Below, piece by piece: positions 43,415-56,093 of a stretch of 64,000 nucleotides of DNA (positions within the stretch are counted from its first letter, which is position 1; each line of letters opens with the position of its first letter). A program made the translations under genes and the position numbers. The notes below the pieces were generated by a model. It did no database searches. It had not been told where the DNA came from and worked only from the letters and a program-made list of their open reading frames with translations. The stretch comes from Boswellia sacra (lineage: Eukaryota > Streptophyta > Magnoliopsida > Sapindales > Burseraceae), in contig SNVD02011147.1 of NCBI GenBank assembly GCA_013180625.2, forward strand, positions 186,001 to 250,000, in the 5' to 3' direction.

Positions 43415-46400
43415 TCAAGATTGACTGTGTCTAGTTTGATCAACAAACTTGTTAGTTGAACTTATTCTAAGTTTTTCTCTAAGGCACTCAAACTTGTTCA
43501 CAACAAGTGGTTTTGTCATTATATCAAAAATTTGTTGATAAGTTGAAATGTGCTTTGTACATAACTGCCTTGTTAATACTTTCTTTCTAATGAAATGAAC
43601 ATCAACTTCTATATGCTTGGTTCGAGCATGAAAAACCAGATTGGTACCAAGTGATTCTGTACCCTTGTTGTCACACCACATAATAGGAGTTTCATTGAAC
43701 TTGAATCCAAGCTTAGACAATAACTTTGAAGCCAAATAATTTCTGTAGTAGCCTGAGACAATGCTCTATATTCGGATTCAATAGATGATCTTGCCACGAC
43801 TTTCTATTTCTTAGTTGAGCAATAAATTAAATTACTCTCAAAGAAGATGCAACAACCTGAGGTAGACCTTCTACCATCAATTAAACTAGCCCAGTCAGCA
43901 TCACTGAAGCCAGTTAAAGTAAAAGCCTTTATTGGTGTGAAAAGCAATCCGTAATTCATTGTTCCTTTGACATATCAGCGTCTTACATGCTTGCCACTGC
44001 ATCAATGTTAGTACTTGCAGGAATTGACTGACTTTATTCACAGCATAGGCAATGCCAGGTCTTGGCATTGTTAAATATTGTACGGCACCTATCACACTTT
44101 TATAGACCTGGCATTGCTAAATACTGTAAGGTACCTATCACGCTTTTATAAACAGTAAATTGATCAAATATTTCACTCCACAGATAATTTCAGATTTGTA
44201 GTCATAGGTGTTTGACAAGCATTAGCTTCAAGCATGTTGTACTTCTTCAAGAAATCAGATGCCTATTTACTTTTTGTTAAAAGCAAGGCATCTTTACTTT
44301 TCTTAACTTTAAAACCAAGAAAGTAGCTGACATTGCCTAATGTTTTAAGTGCAAAACTCTTATTCAGATCACTAATTACTTGCTTTAGTTTATCACAATA
44401 ATTTTCAGTGATCAAAAATATCATCCACATAAACTAACAACAAAATTAGAGTAGATTCAGTCTTGTGTATAAAGAGACTGGTATTAGCATATGACATACC
44501 AAACCCCTACTGAAGCAAAACTCCATTCAATTTGTCAAAACATGCTCTAGAAAGACTTATGCAGCTTGCACACAAAATGAGAAGAATTAGAGGCAATGAA
44601 ACCAGTAGGTTGACACATATAAACTCTTGTAGATCACCATTAAGAAAAGCATTATTAATGTCGATTTGCTGAATATCCTAATTAAAAGTGATAGCAAGGG
44701 ACAAGACAACTTGAATGATAGATGGTTTAATCACAGGGCTAAATATTTCAAAATAATCAACTCTTGCAGCCTATTGGAAACCTTTAGCCACAAGTCTAGC
44801 TTTATACCTCTAGAGACTGCCATCTTGGTTATATTTAATTCAAAAGATTCGCTTACAATCCACAAAATGCATGTCAGAGTGATAAGGAACCAAAGTCCAT
44901 GTATTGTTGGACATGAGGGCATCATACTCTGATTGCATTACAACTTTCCAATGAGGGCTGTCAAGAGCCTGAGCAGTTATTGTAGAAATAGTTGTTGTGA
45001 GGGACTCAGCTGTGAAAAGTTTAGGCTTATAAATGCAATCCTTAGCTTGGGTAATCATACGATGCATGTTTGTTTAAGAAGTAGGTTTGTGTTCAGATAA
45101 GGAATGAGGGACTTGAACATTTGTAGAGTTAGGAGAATGAAAGCTTGGTGACAGATTAGAAGGATCAGAAGAGGATAAACTAGTATTTGAACCAGAATTT
45201 TGATTTGGAATTGGTGATAAAGGTTCAGATGTAACAGGTAAGGAATGAAATTGAGGAGATGAAAAAGACACATAATTAAAAGGAAGAAACTAAGAAGCAC
45301 TAGGGGAATTAGAAATTGATATCTTTATAGGCTGCTAATAAGATACCAAAAAAGAATTATCTTTAAATGGAAATTGTTCTTCATGAAAAGATACACTCTT
45401 AGAAATATATATCCTACCTGATTAATGAAGACAAAGATGACCTTTGTGATTGGTGTTATACCCAAGGAAAACACAAACTGAAGTATGAAAGGAGAACTTG
45501 TGTTTTTGGTATGGTCTGAGATTAGGATAGCAAGCACATCCAAAAAGCTTTTACATCTTATAATCTAGTATCTTATGGAAAACCTATTGGTAGGGGGAAT
45601 TGTAATTCAAAGTTGAGGTGAGAAGCCTATTCAGATGGTAAACTACACTATGAAAGGAGTGCCACCAATATTGAAGTGGCATAGTAGCCTAAGCCAGCAA
45701 AGACAACCCAATTTCTACTATAGACCTATGCTTCCTCTCTATTACCCTATTTTGTTGATGAATATAAGGGCAAGGATGTCTAAAAATAATCCCAAGGTTG
45801 GTAAGAAACTGTTGTAAAGGCCTAAACTCACCCTTCCCCAGTCAGTTTGTAAGCACTTCAATTTTGTTCCAAACTATCTTTCAACTAAGGCAATAAACTG
45901 AGGAAAGTGCAGCATAGCCACTTCAGATTTGGAATGCATTGGATAAATCCAATAATATTTGCTATAGCCATCAACAAATAGCAAATAATATGAATAACCA
46001 TCGATAGATTTGATAGGAGAGGGACCCCAAACATCAGAAAAAACAACTTCAAGTGAAGCATTGAAAACAGTATTGGAAGAAGGGTAAGAAGTGTGATATT
46101 GCTTCCCATATTTACAAGCTTCACATGACATTATTTGACATTGTTTGCCAATGTGAGAAAAAGTACTCTCATTAGGGTGTCCCAAACACCTATGTCAAGT
46201 TGACAATATAAACTAAACAATAGAGTTTGCTTTTAGACAAGAAAGCATGGAAGTATGACAATGAAATGGTGCCAAGGTAGAAGTAGTGAGTGATTGTCGT
46301 AAAGGGATTGCAGAAGCTGACACAGAACTTGCAACTAGTATGGAGATCTTGTAAAGACCTTCTTTAAGATTGCCTTGAAGTAGTATTGCTAATGAATTCT

Positions 46401-47639
46401 TATCTTTAACAACACAAAAGGATGGATGAAATTACATATAGACAGCATTATCAACTGACAACTTAGAAATACTTAACATATTCTTTGTTATTTGAGGAAC
46501 AAAGAAAACCTTTTTCAGTAGTAAAGAACTTGAAGAATTTAAGCAAGGTAACAAAGAACCAATATACAAGATAGATAAGAAATTACCATTTCCAACTTTT
46601 ATACTTTCAGCACCAGCATAATCTTCTTTGACATCCAAGTTGTTGAGATCGTTGGTAATGTGATCAATAGCACTAGTGTTTAAGTACCAATTTGCAAAAG
46701 CAAATGTAGGAGGTGATGCTATTTATGCTTGAGAGTGGTTGGTATTTCCTTGCTGTGATTGGTTAAAATGTTGTTGTCCTTGAGTAGGTTGAGTCTTTGA
46801 AAACTTACATCAAACCTATGAAAACATTTGAGTGCCATATGACTAATTTTACCACACAATTGACATAATGGCTTGTTGTTAGTAGAATTATTTCTACCAC
46901 CATTGAAATTAAACTTGCCTCCTTTACCTCTACCTTTGTCTTTACCTCGAAAATTTTGATTAGATTGAGACCTATCAAACTAAGAATTCTGACCAGTGTT
47001 ATGAAATTTGTCTTCCTTGCAAGGTTTGTACTATGATCAATGTTAATAGTCTCTATGGCTTGATGTTGAGCTAATCAAAATTCGTAGCTCTGTAGTTGAG
47101 CTGAGCTTCTCCAAGAGATACATAACCAACTCTAGAATTGATATTCACAACTATTGCATCATATTCAGGCCCCAAAACATCCAAGATATGTAGAAGCAGA
47201 TCAGATTCTGTAATTTCGGTTCCAATTTCAAACAAAGTGTCTAATATTTCTTTCATTTTCAGAAAATGTTCACTAATTGATAAGGCACATTTCCTAGTAG
47301 TTTGTAATTAATGTTTAAGATGCATGGACCAAACTTTTGATTCTATCTGAAACAACCTTTCTAATGTTTGCCACACACTTGAAGATGAATTGCATCTAAC
47401 CACATATCGAAACATTCCTTCAGTTATAGAAGCCAAAAGCCAGCTTAAAATGAAATCGTCAATTTGGAAAGATGATGGAGATCCTAAAGTAGTTGAAGAA
47501 CTAGCTCCTCCATTACTATTAAGTAGTTTATATATTTATCAAATGGTCTGGCAGTGTTTGATGAAAAATTCCCTGGAAAATTTGTGTTTCTAGGAAAGTT
47601 TTTATTGTTTCTGAGAAAATGATTGTTATTGTTAGCCAT
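43415..47639 (-). pseudogene. Copia gag-pol of the 43-48 kb element, heavily broken
   Basis: Start ATG at 47639, directly next to the primer site. Asn-rich gag pieces follow (47256-47071: TESDLLLHILDVLGPEYDAI). A protease/pre-integrase part is at 46638-46432 (ENMLSISKLS type motif, as TKNMLSISKLSVDN). Integrase at 46185-45874 has CEACKYGKQ and VVFSDVWGPSP with the first core Asp. A Ser/Pro-rich linker is at 45271-45074, and the start of reverse transcriptase at 45067-44840 has SPHWKVVMQSEYDAL and NNTWTLVP. RNase H is at 43797-43415 (SSIESEYRALSQATTEIIWL, then HARTKHIEVDVHFIR). More than ten interruptions. A 45-bp stretch near 44060-44155 is duplicated in tandem. Confidence 0.8.
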
Positions 47640-47653
47640 AGGCTCTGATAACA

Positions 47654-47962
47654 AGTCAAAAGGAGAATTCTATAGAGTTAGTTACACAGAGAAATGATAA
47701 GAGGAAACTTTACCTTTTGCTTCACTGACTTTACATGAGAGTAAATCGTGATATTTATATACAAAGTCATCTCGATATTTTGCTTAGCTGGAAGCTTACA
47801 TCACACTCAAGATAACTAACTATCTAATTGCCTACACTGACATTACTTATTTAATACTCAACCAGCTTTTGCTTAATCAACACAAAACAAGCTCTGTTTT
47901 GACTTACATTATACAATTCCAAAACCTGTACTAACTTGCTTCTACTTGAACTGTTCCAACAC
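47654..47962 (-). repeat. 5' LTR of the 43-48 kb copia
   Basis: Partner of 43099-43406; in element orientation starts TGTTGGAACAGTTC. Followed by the target duplication ATGTT. Confidence 0.85.
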
Positions 47963-47967
47963 ATGTT

Positions 47968-49201
47968 ATCAAAAATAGACGACGTTAAGTTATAAGGTTG
48001 GTGGTTGATGAATTGTTGAAAAGGTAAAAGGATGCTTCAAAGATCCATACTTTGTTTGCATTTGATATTCAATATTTTACCAAAACCCATGAGTAATTAG
48101 TGATATTTTTCCTAATTTTAGTGATAACAAATGAATTTTATGAAGAGTTTTTTTTTATCTTTATTTGATGCACAAAAAAGCCATGTGGTTAAATGAAATC
48201 TTTTTTTTATCATTATTTTCCAGATACAATCAAGTCCAACGTCAAAAAACAAATATATCCTCATTTCACTAATAGTATATATAAGGTTTCTATTCACTCA
48301 AAAGCAAGAAACGTTACTAAATGCCTGCAAAGTATCAAGACAAGCATCTAGTAAAGTTTAACTCTATCTTGCTCCATGAAGCCTCCCCTAGCCCAATTTT
48401 TTTTAATATAAAAAAGGTTAAATTTTGATTTTTTAGTCTATATATTTGTATTTTTCTCGGTTTGACCCCCTCTAATTAATTAATGTTAATCTTCTTTCTT
48501 AATATTTATTTCTTACCATTGGCCCCTCAACTGTCAAATCCTGGCTTTGCCTCTACTTTTAAACAAACTAGCTCAACAAGACATACATAAAACTATTTTT
48601 AAAAAGAAAAAAAGATATAGTCAGTATCAATCCTTCACCTTGGTTTATATATATATATATATATTCTCTCTCTAAAGAAAAAATGCAAATTTTATAAGGA
48701 TTTTAAGAGTCTTTGTTAGCAACTAAGTAATTTAAAAAGTTCCTTCTTTCTATTGTGTAATAAACAACAAAACTAAAATAAATAGTGTAGGGTGTAAATC
48801 AAGAATACAAAATATGGCTGCTAAAATTGTGAAGCATATATTGCTTTTTTCCAATTGCTTGGATCGAAAATGTGTGTTACAAACCGCAGCTCATGGCTCT
48901 TTACATAGAAGGGACATCCACCACCCACTTGGCCAATCAAATTTGACCTTAAAAAATGACCGGCTTGGCAGATCTCAATTTGGTCTAACAAATTACACGG
49001 CTATTGAAGGTTTTACTTTTTCTTCATAATTTAAGAAGTATAAGGATTCACGGACATGTACCATATTAGAAGGAAAAAGTGAAATTGACTATCTGTCAAC
49101 CGTGTGTTTAAATTTTTCTTCCAAGTCTCTCTCTGCTTTTGTCCCTTCGTAAAATAAGAGGTATATGAGTTCAATTTCGATTAAAGTCCGTTCACTACTG
49201 T
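47968..49201. other. AT-rich intergenic DNA with a (TA)n microsatellite
   Basis: (AT)n at about 48645-48662. The open frame at 48814-49029 (71 residues, starting MAAKIVKHILLFSNCLDR) has no family I recognise. No other feature. Confidence 0.45.
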
Positions 49202-49206
49202 GTTGA

Positions 49207-49759
49207 TGTTATGCACAACGGAAACAACCCAAATGCACAACACAAACTATGCTAGATAATTGAATATAATAGCAACTAAAGAGGCAACCAATCAACCACA
49301 ATGCAGAAATAGAAATAACACCAAGATTTAATGAGGTTCGGTATAAATACCTACGTCCTCGGGCGCCGCTGAAGAAACTTTCCACTATCTTCAAAGAGAA
49401 TTACAAACTTTTGGGCCATAATACAAATACCACAACTATTGGGTCAAACTGTAATTACCCAAATAGTTAGGCCAAACTGTAATTACCCAAACAATTGGGC
49501 AATACTACAAATGCCCAAAATCAAAGGGGGAAAAGAAATATTAAAAACTTTAAGGTCCTTAATGAAAGGCCTTTAAACTATGAGGTCTTATATGTGAAAC
49601 CTTACAAATAGAGGTGGTGGAAGAGAATTTTCGATGGGACAACAAAGTGAGAAGACTTGGCTTTAATTTATGAGCCCAAGTCTCTCCAACACAAAGACTC
49701 CCACTCCATGTGGGATCCTTGCACACACACACAATGGCTAAAGAGCCACAATTCTAACA
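49207..49759 (-). repeat. 3' LTR of the TNT1-like copia
   Basis: 553 bp. Contains two copies of AACTGTAATTACCCAAA (49448-49495), present in the right LTR too. Confidence 0.9.
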
Positions 49760-49860
49760 ATTCTCCACCTTGGCGATTTAGCCATTCCACCACAAAACTT
49801 TTCTTTTTCCCACATTCTCTATCACAACTGCAACGCCTCCAAATGCGCCCAATGGCGCAG

Positions 49861-52783
49861 TCAAACTCGTACAATGTTGATCAAGTTCAAACAATGACTG
49901 AACTTGATCGCTGTCACAATCTCAGTCAACATATCTACGGGATTCTCGGCAGTCTCAATCTTCTGAAGTAAGATTCTCCCTTCATCAATGATCTCCCGCA
50001 CAAAATGATACCGAACATCAATATGCTTCGTACGAACATGGAACACTGGATTCTTCGCTAAGTGGATAGCACTTTGACTGTCAGAATAAAGAGCGATCTT
50101 CTTCTGCCCAATTCCCAATTCATCCAATAATTCCTGTAACCAAATAACTTCCTTCACAGCCTCTGTCATTGCCATACACTCTACCTCTGTAGTAGACAAA
50201 GCCACTGTAGACTGTAAAGTAGACTTCCAACTCACTGGTGCTCTTGCAAAAGTAAACACATAACCGGTTGTCGACCAACGTTTATCCAAATCACCAACAT
50301 AATCAGAATCAACATAACCAATAGCATACTGACCACGTGTATCATCCCTCTCAAAGACTAAGCCAACATCTACGGTTTTCATCAAATACCGTAGAATCCA
50401 TTTCACTGCTTGCCAATGTCCTTTACCAGGATCATGCATGTACCTACTCACAACTCCAACTGCATGTGAAATGTAGGATCTCGTACACACCATAGCATAC
50501 ATCAGGCTACCAACTGTATTAGCATATGGAACTCGAGACATATACTCTCGTTCCTCATCTGTACTAGGAGATAAAGATGCACTAAGCTTCATATGAGGAG
50601 CAAGTGGGGTACTTACAGGTTTAGACTGCTCTGTTATGCCAAACCGTTGTAATACCTTCTTCATATATTGCTTTTGAGTCAAACAAATCTTGCTTCTCCC
50701 TCTATCTCTGCTAATCTCCATGCCTAGAATCTTCTTAGCTTCACCCAAATCTTTCATCTCAAACTCTCGATTCAACTAAGTCTTCAACTTTGCAATTTCT
50801 TTGACATTCGTCGAAGCTATCAACATATCATCAACATACAAGAGTAGATAAATGAAAGAACCATCATGTAGCCTCCGAAAATACACACAATTATCAAATT
50901 TGCTTCTTGTGTACCTCTGACCCATCATAAACCAATCAAATCGCTTGTACCACTGTCTAGGAGATTGCTTCAAACCATAAAGCAATCTTTTCAGTTTGCA
51001 CACCAAGTTTTTCTTACCAGCAACTTTGAATCCCTTTGGCTGAGTCATATAGATTTCCTCTTCCAAGTCACCATGTAAAAATGCAGTTTTTTAATCAAGT
51101 TGAACTAGTTCCATATTCATCTAAGCTACCAAGGCCAACAAAATTCTAATGGAAGAATGTTTCACAACTGGAGAAAATACCTCATTGTAGTCAATTCCTT
51201 CCCTCTTAGCATAGCCTTTAGCCACCAACCTTACCTTGTAGCAAACGTCATTCTTGTCAGGAAATCCATTTTTCTTTGCATATACCCATTTGTACCCAAT
51301 TGCCTTTTTACCCTTCGGAAGTTGAGCTAAGTTTCATTCTTCTAAGAGACTACATCTCTTCGCTCATAGCTGTCTTCCACTTATCAACTTCAGAACATCT
51401 GACTGCCTCTCTATAAGTGGAAGGAACATCAGCATCTATAATTGGAAGTGCATAGGCCACCATATCAGCAAATCGAGCAGGTCTGCGAATCTCACGTCTT
51501 GGCCTATCAACTGTAATATATTCTTATTGCTGTTGAGGTTCCTGAGTAGAACCCTCTCCATCATCTCTTAAATCCTCCTCTGTCACAGGAGTATCAACAT
51601 CTATCTCAACTGATCTAACTGGGTTTAATGTCGTCGTTTCAAACTCCACCTGCTGCTGAGTATGCTCCACCTGCTGTGGAGTACCATCCACCTTTGTCTG
51701 GTTTTCTGATTTCTTCAACATTGAAGACTCATCAAATGTCACATCTCTGCTGGATACAATCTTCCTCGAACTAGGACACCATAAACGATATCCTTTTACT
51801 CCTGAAGCAAATCCCAAGAAAATCGTTTTCTTGGCTCTAGGATCCAGACCATACCTCCAATGGAGTTCTATCACCAATAGCAGCTGAAAGTAGACGATTA
51901 ATGAGATGACACGCATAGGTCACAGCCTCAGCCCAAAATTCCTTGCCCAATCCAGCATTGGACAACATACACTGAACTTTCTCCAGCAATGTCCGGTTCA
52001 TGCGTTCTGCCACCCCATTCTACTGCGATGTACCTCTAATAGTAAAATAACGTACAATACCCTCATCACAACACAATTTCAAAAACTGATCACTGCAATA
52101 CTCACCACCATTGTCTGTTCTGAGATGCTTGATCTTCTTGCCAGTTTGTCTCTCAATCATCTTTTTCCATTTAAGGAAAACACCAAGTACATCATCTTTT
52201 GATTTCAAACAGTACACCCAAGTTCTTCTAGAAAAGTCATCAACAAAAGTAACAAAGTAGTGCCTACCTCCCATAGATGCGGTTTTAGTAGGTCCCCACA
52301 CATCTGAGTGAACATAATCAAGAATACCCTTGGTATTATGAATAGCGGTGCCAAATTTCACTCTCTTCTGCTTTCCCAGAACACAATGCTCACAGAAATC
52401 CAGCTTGCAGGTCTTTGCACCTTTCAATAAGCCTCGCTTCACCAAACTGAATAAGGCTTTCTCACCTGCATGTCCCAAACGCATATGCCACAGTCTCGTG
52501 ATCTCTGAATCTGTATCATTATCAGAAACCATAGCAGCTGATCCAATAACCGTACTACCATTATAGTAATACAAGTTGTTCCTCCTAGTGCCTTTCAATA
52601 CCACAAGAGCGCCTGAAGTGTCAGAATACCATCCCGAATAGATATACCACAGCCTTTAGATTCTAAGGCTCCCAAGGAGATGAGATTCTTCTTCAACTTC
52701 GGTACATACCGAATATCTGTCAGAACTCTAGTCAGTCCATCATGATTCCTCAAACGGATCGAACCTATCCAGCAGTATGGCAA
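49861..52783 (-). pseudogene. Copia pol of the TNT1-like element (integrase, reverse transcriptase, RNase H), interrupted
   Basis: Integrase part 52604-52020: finger LWHMRLGHAG then CEHCVLGKQ, core Asp in YVHSDVWGPT and LRTDNGGEYCSD, where the frame is broken before the Glu. Linker 51916-51524. Reverse transcriptase 51066-50776 has VCKLKRLLYGLKQSPRQWYK and the YVDD box (LLYVDDMLIA); a TAG at 50776-50778 replaces the next codon, and the same frame continues at 50775. The last part (to 49861) has DLGEAKKILGMEI and RNase H with GYVDSDYVGDLDKR and TEVECMAMTEAVKE. Further breaks lie near 52780, 52010, 51520 and 51070. The gene would copy and insert the element; this copy cannot make the full protein. 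Confidence 0.88.
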
Positions 52784-53769
52784 ATATCATCATTGCCCAT
52801 ATACACAATTCTACAATCAAGCTCTTCAAATTGAAAGAACCATTCCCTATGTGGACACATATGATAAGTACAACCCGAATCCATAATCCACTCATCAGAA
52901 CCAGAAGTGGATAGATGACTAACTAGACATATATCTGACTCACTATCATCCTCACGCTCAACAACACATGCATCAGAAACAGCCTTGCCCTTATCTTTCT
53001 TTTTCAACTTAGGACAATCTTTCTTCCAATGCCCTTTCTCACGACAAAAGGCACACTCATCTTTTCCTAATCTACCCCTCGACCAAGATTTTCCCTTTTT
53101 TCCTGGTTTCCTACTATGACTACGCCCTCTCACTGTCAATGCATCTACTGACTCATCCCTATGTTCCCTTTGATCTTTCTTACGAATTTCATAATTCAAC
53201 AAAGCAGAACAGACTTCTTCAAAAGACAGTTTATCTTTCCCATGGATAAGAGTAATGCACAAATGATCTAATTCATCCGGAAGTGAGCCAATCAATAGCA
53301 TAGCCTTAATTTCATCTTTGAAGGTTTCATCTAAGTTTAACAAATCAGCAATTAATTTATTAAACTCATCAATATGAGAACTGATGCTTGTACCTGGTTT
53401 CAACTGGAGACGGAACAATCTCTTCAATAGGTACAGCCGATTCTCATTACTTTTCTTCATATATTTGTTTTCCAGCGTCTTCCACAATTTGCTTGCAGAT
53501 GTCTCCTTAGTGAACGGATACTTTTGTTCTCTACACAAGCAAGAGCGAATCAACCCACAAGCTTTTATATTCAGCCTGTCCCAATCTCTTGTACTGATAT
53601 CTTCTGGTTTTGTTTCTTCCAGAACAATATCCAAATCCTGCTGATACAACCCGTCCAACACCTCACTATGCCATAAGCCGAAATTATTTCGGCCATCAAA
53701 TTTTTCAACATCTATTTTTGCATTTGTCACAGTCATTGTCTTCTCTAATACAGTCGACGATGATGCCAT
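52765..53769 (-). CDS. Copia Gag with protease start (TNT1-like), frame open for 334 residues
   Basis: Starts [20 protein letters not shown]. Gag region with [19 protein letters not shown] (about 24-42) and [13 protein letters not shown]; basic linker; CCHC knuckle [14 protein letters not shown] (about 240-253); then the protease active-site text [18 protein letters not shown] (about 292-309). The frame is lost in the protease near 52770. It remains the best-preserved part of this element. In an active copy it would be one polyprotein with pol. Confidence 0.85.
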   Translation of the reverse strand: MASSSTVLEKTMTVTNAKIDVEKFDGRNNFGLWHSEVLDGLYQQDLDIVLEETKPEDISTRDWDRLNIKACGLIRSCLCREQKYPFTKETSASKLWKTLENKYMKKSNENRLYLLKRLFRLQLKPGTSISSHIDEFNKLIADLLNLDETFKDEIKAMLLIGSLPDELDHLCITLIHGKDKLSFEEVCSALLNYEIRKKDQREHRDESVDALTVRGRSHSRKPGKKGKSWSRGRLGKDECAFCREKGHWKKDCPKLKKKDKGKAVSDACVVEREDDSESDICLVSHLSTSGSDEWIMDSGCTYHMCPHREWFFQFEELDCRIVYMGNDDICHTAG

Positions 53770-53935
53770 AACTACCTCTCACAAATAAGCTCGATACACA
53801 AATCACCAATAACCAAGCTCCAAACAGACTATTATATTCAATAACTAGCAATCCAAATTCAACAGCCCAGAATAGTAGTAAGTGCTTTAATGAAATAGCC
53901 ACTAACTACCCACAACCTTAGGCTCTGATACCAAT

Positions 53936-54503
53936 TGTTATGCACAACGAATGCGATAACCAACAGAACAACCCAAATGCACAACACAAACTATGCTAGA
54001 TAATTGAATATAATAGCAACTAAAGAGGCAACCAATCAACCACAATGCAGAAATAGAAATAACACCAAGATTTAACGAGGTTCGGTATAAATACCTACGT
54101 CCTCGGGCGCCGCCGAAGAAACTTTCCACTATCTTCAAAGAGAATTACAAACTTTTGGGCCACAATACAAATACCACAACTATTAGGCCAAACTGTAATT
54201 ACCCAAATAGTTAGGCCAAACTGTAATTACCCAAACAATGGGTAATACTACAAATACCCAAAATCAAAGGAGGAAAAAGAAATATTACAAACTTTAAGGT
54301 CCTTAATGAAAGGCCCTTAAACTATGAGGTCTTATATGTGAGACCTTACAAATAGAGGGGGTGGAGGAGAATTTTCAATGGGACAACAAAGTGAGAGGAC
54401 TTGGCTTTAATTTATAAGCCCAAGTCTCTCCAACACAAAGACTCTCACTCTATGTGGGATCCTTGCACACACACACAATGGCTAAAGAGCCACAATTCTA
54501 ACA
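53936..54503 (-). repeat. 5' LTR of the TNT1-like copia
   Basis: 568 bp, partner of 49207-49759. Includes ATGCGATAACCAACAG, absent from the left copy. Followed by target duplication GTTGA. Confidence 0.9.
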
Positions 54504-54623
54504 GTTGAAACTTCACCGGCCCCTTCAACGGGTGATGAAACTCGCATACTTTTTGAAGTCAACGTTAAAAGTAATCTAGAATCAAAAAATGTTAAAAATG
54601 TTGAACAGCACTTGTCAATTCTC

Positions 54624-56016
54624 CTCTATAAATCTTATTCACACACTCACTCTTCCTCAACAAAGCCTTTCAATTTTCATTTCTCAACACAAATCACACG
54701 AGCCCTACCTTCAAATCCTCAGCAGAGAGTTTGTGGTCCATATTTATATAATGTATTCGCATACCCAAGTGTTCTCTATTCATGGCCACCCTTCAAGTTT
54801 CCTCTTTGCTCCGTTTTTCCTGAGCTTTGTCAAGGGATAATACAAGAGCCACTTTGTATACTTCAGATGTTTCTATTCCACAACTCTTTATCAATACACA
54901 AAATGAGTTACACACCTTCAAATCAAATTCTACCCATTTGGAAACGAGGCCTGAAATAAGAGTAAAAGAAAGATCAAAAGCTATATGCGATAATGGAAGT
55001 TGTTGCAAATAGAGCAGAAATGCATAAGAATATCGGAAGCATCGTGATAACTGGAACAGCCTTCTTTTAAATTCAGTTAATAAAATGACAATCAAGGCTG
55101 CAATGATGTCTGGTCTTGTTACTGTTGGTGGAGTTAGGGCAACATCGGTAGCTCTGAAGCTTTCTTCTAGTCTACTTTATGCAGCAGCTACTGGGATTTT
55201 GCTGGTGATGAATAACATTCAGTCGTCTCAGTTAGCTGAAGGACAAAGAAATGCTTCAAGATTATTTAAGCAACTTCATGAAGAGATCAAAACCACCATT
55301 GCCCTTCGGAACCCGACTTCTGTTGATGTGAAGGATGCAATGAGAAAATTTTAGCTTTAGATAAAGCACACCCACTTCCCTTACTTGGGTCAATGATTGA
55401 TAAATTTCTAAACAGAGTAGAGCCAGCAGTGTGGTGGCCACAAGTTGAGAAGTCCAAACAAGAAAGGATTGTTATGTGAGAGGAAGAAAAATTAAATAAT
55501 GGTCGGAATGGAAAACTTGATGAGGAAATGAAGGATATCGCGGGGGTTTTGAAGATGAAAGATACTGCAAAATAAATAAGACGAAGCAAAGTGGTATTAA
55601 AAGTTACCAAAATCCCGGCAATATGTGGGCCACTTTTTACTGCTATTGCTGCAACTACATCACTTTTTATAGGATTGCCTTCACAGATTGGCTCAGTGGC
55701 TACTCTATATGGTGTAGTTTTTGGAGCTTTGGCCACGGTGGTTAACTCTTTGAAGCATGGTGGGCAAGTTGGTATGATTTTCAAGATATATTGAGACTCT
55801 GTTGGATTCTTCAGACTCATGGAAGAGGCCATAGAATCAACTTTGAAGGAAAGAGAAGTTGATAAAAGGGAAAATGGGGAAGTGTTTGAAGTGAAAGTAG
55901 CTCTTGAGCTCGGAAGGAGCTTAACGGAGCTCAAAAAACTTGCAAGAGATAATAATTCACATGTACATTCAACACGTAGGGAGGCCAAAGAAGAATTTGC
56001 AAGCAAGCTGTTCTGA
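54624..56016 (+). pseudogene. F-box-like protein (At4g22030-type) pseudogene
   Basis: Plus-strand remnants in order match the plant proteins annotated as probable F-box At4g22030-like. They are LYAIMEVVANRAEMHKNIG type text near 54985-55035; RDNWNSLLLNSVNKMT across 55040-55090; KLSSSLLYAAATGILLVMN and SSQLAEGQRNASRLFKQLHE (55085-55354); PLLGSMIDKF and VEPAVWWPQ (about 55375-55445); KIPAICGPLFTAIAAT and ATVVNSLKHGGQVGMIF (55591-55794); [19 protein letters not shown] and [11 protein letters not shown] to EEFASKLF (55819-56016). At least three frameshifts and three stops (for example near 55352, 55482 and 55575). CTATAAAT near 54625 is a candidate TATA box. Function in intact relatives is not established beyond the annotation. 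Confidence 0.75.
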
Positions 56017-56093
56017 TTTCGAAGATCGATCCAACACTTGAAATTGCTGTACCAAAGCTGTTCGGAACGACCAACCATTCTTGTTAATTTTTT

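Larger units (their letters stand above)
43099..47962 (-). mobile_element. Old Ty1/copia element with both LTRs (RE/Retrofit-like)
   Basis: 4.86-kb minus-strand element with LTRs at 43099-43406 and 47654-47962, flanked by ATGTT (43094-43098 and 47963-47967). A primer site, TGTTATCAGAGCC on the minus strand, lies directly inside the right LTR, and a purine tract, CTTGAGGGGAGG, inside the left. The LTRs differ at many positions, and the coding region is riddled with stops and shifts, so the insertion is old. Confidence 0.88.
49207..54503 (-). mobile_element. Ty1/copia element of the TNT1/Tork type with both LTRs
   Basis: 5.3-kb minus-strand element: LTRs 49207-49759 and 53936-54503, both TG...CA in element sense, flanked by GTTGA on each side (49202-49206 and 54504-54508). 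Primer site TTGGTATCAGAGCC lies just inside the right LTR, and the purine tract CCAAGGTGGAGAA just inside the left. The right LTR carries about 16 bp that the left lacks. The gag-pol frame is largely readable but interrupted by several stops and shifts. Confidence 0.92.

Noticed and set aside
55287..56078. 263-residue minus-strand open frame over the F-box-like pseudogene
   Set aside because: The conserved protein segments are all on the plus strand; the antisense frame has no familiar motif and reflects codon bias of the sense strand.
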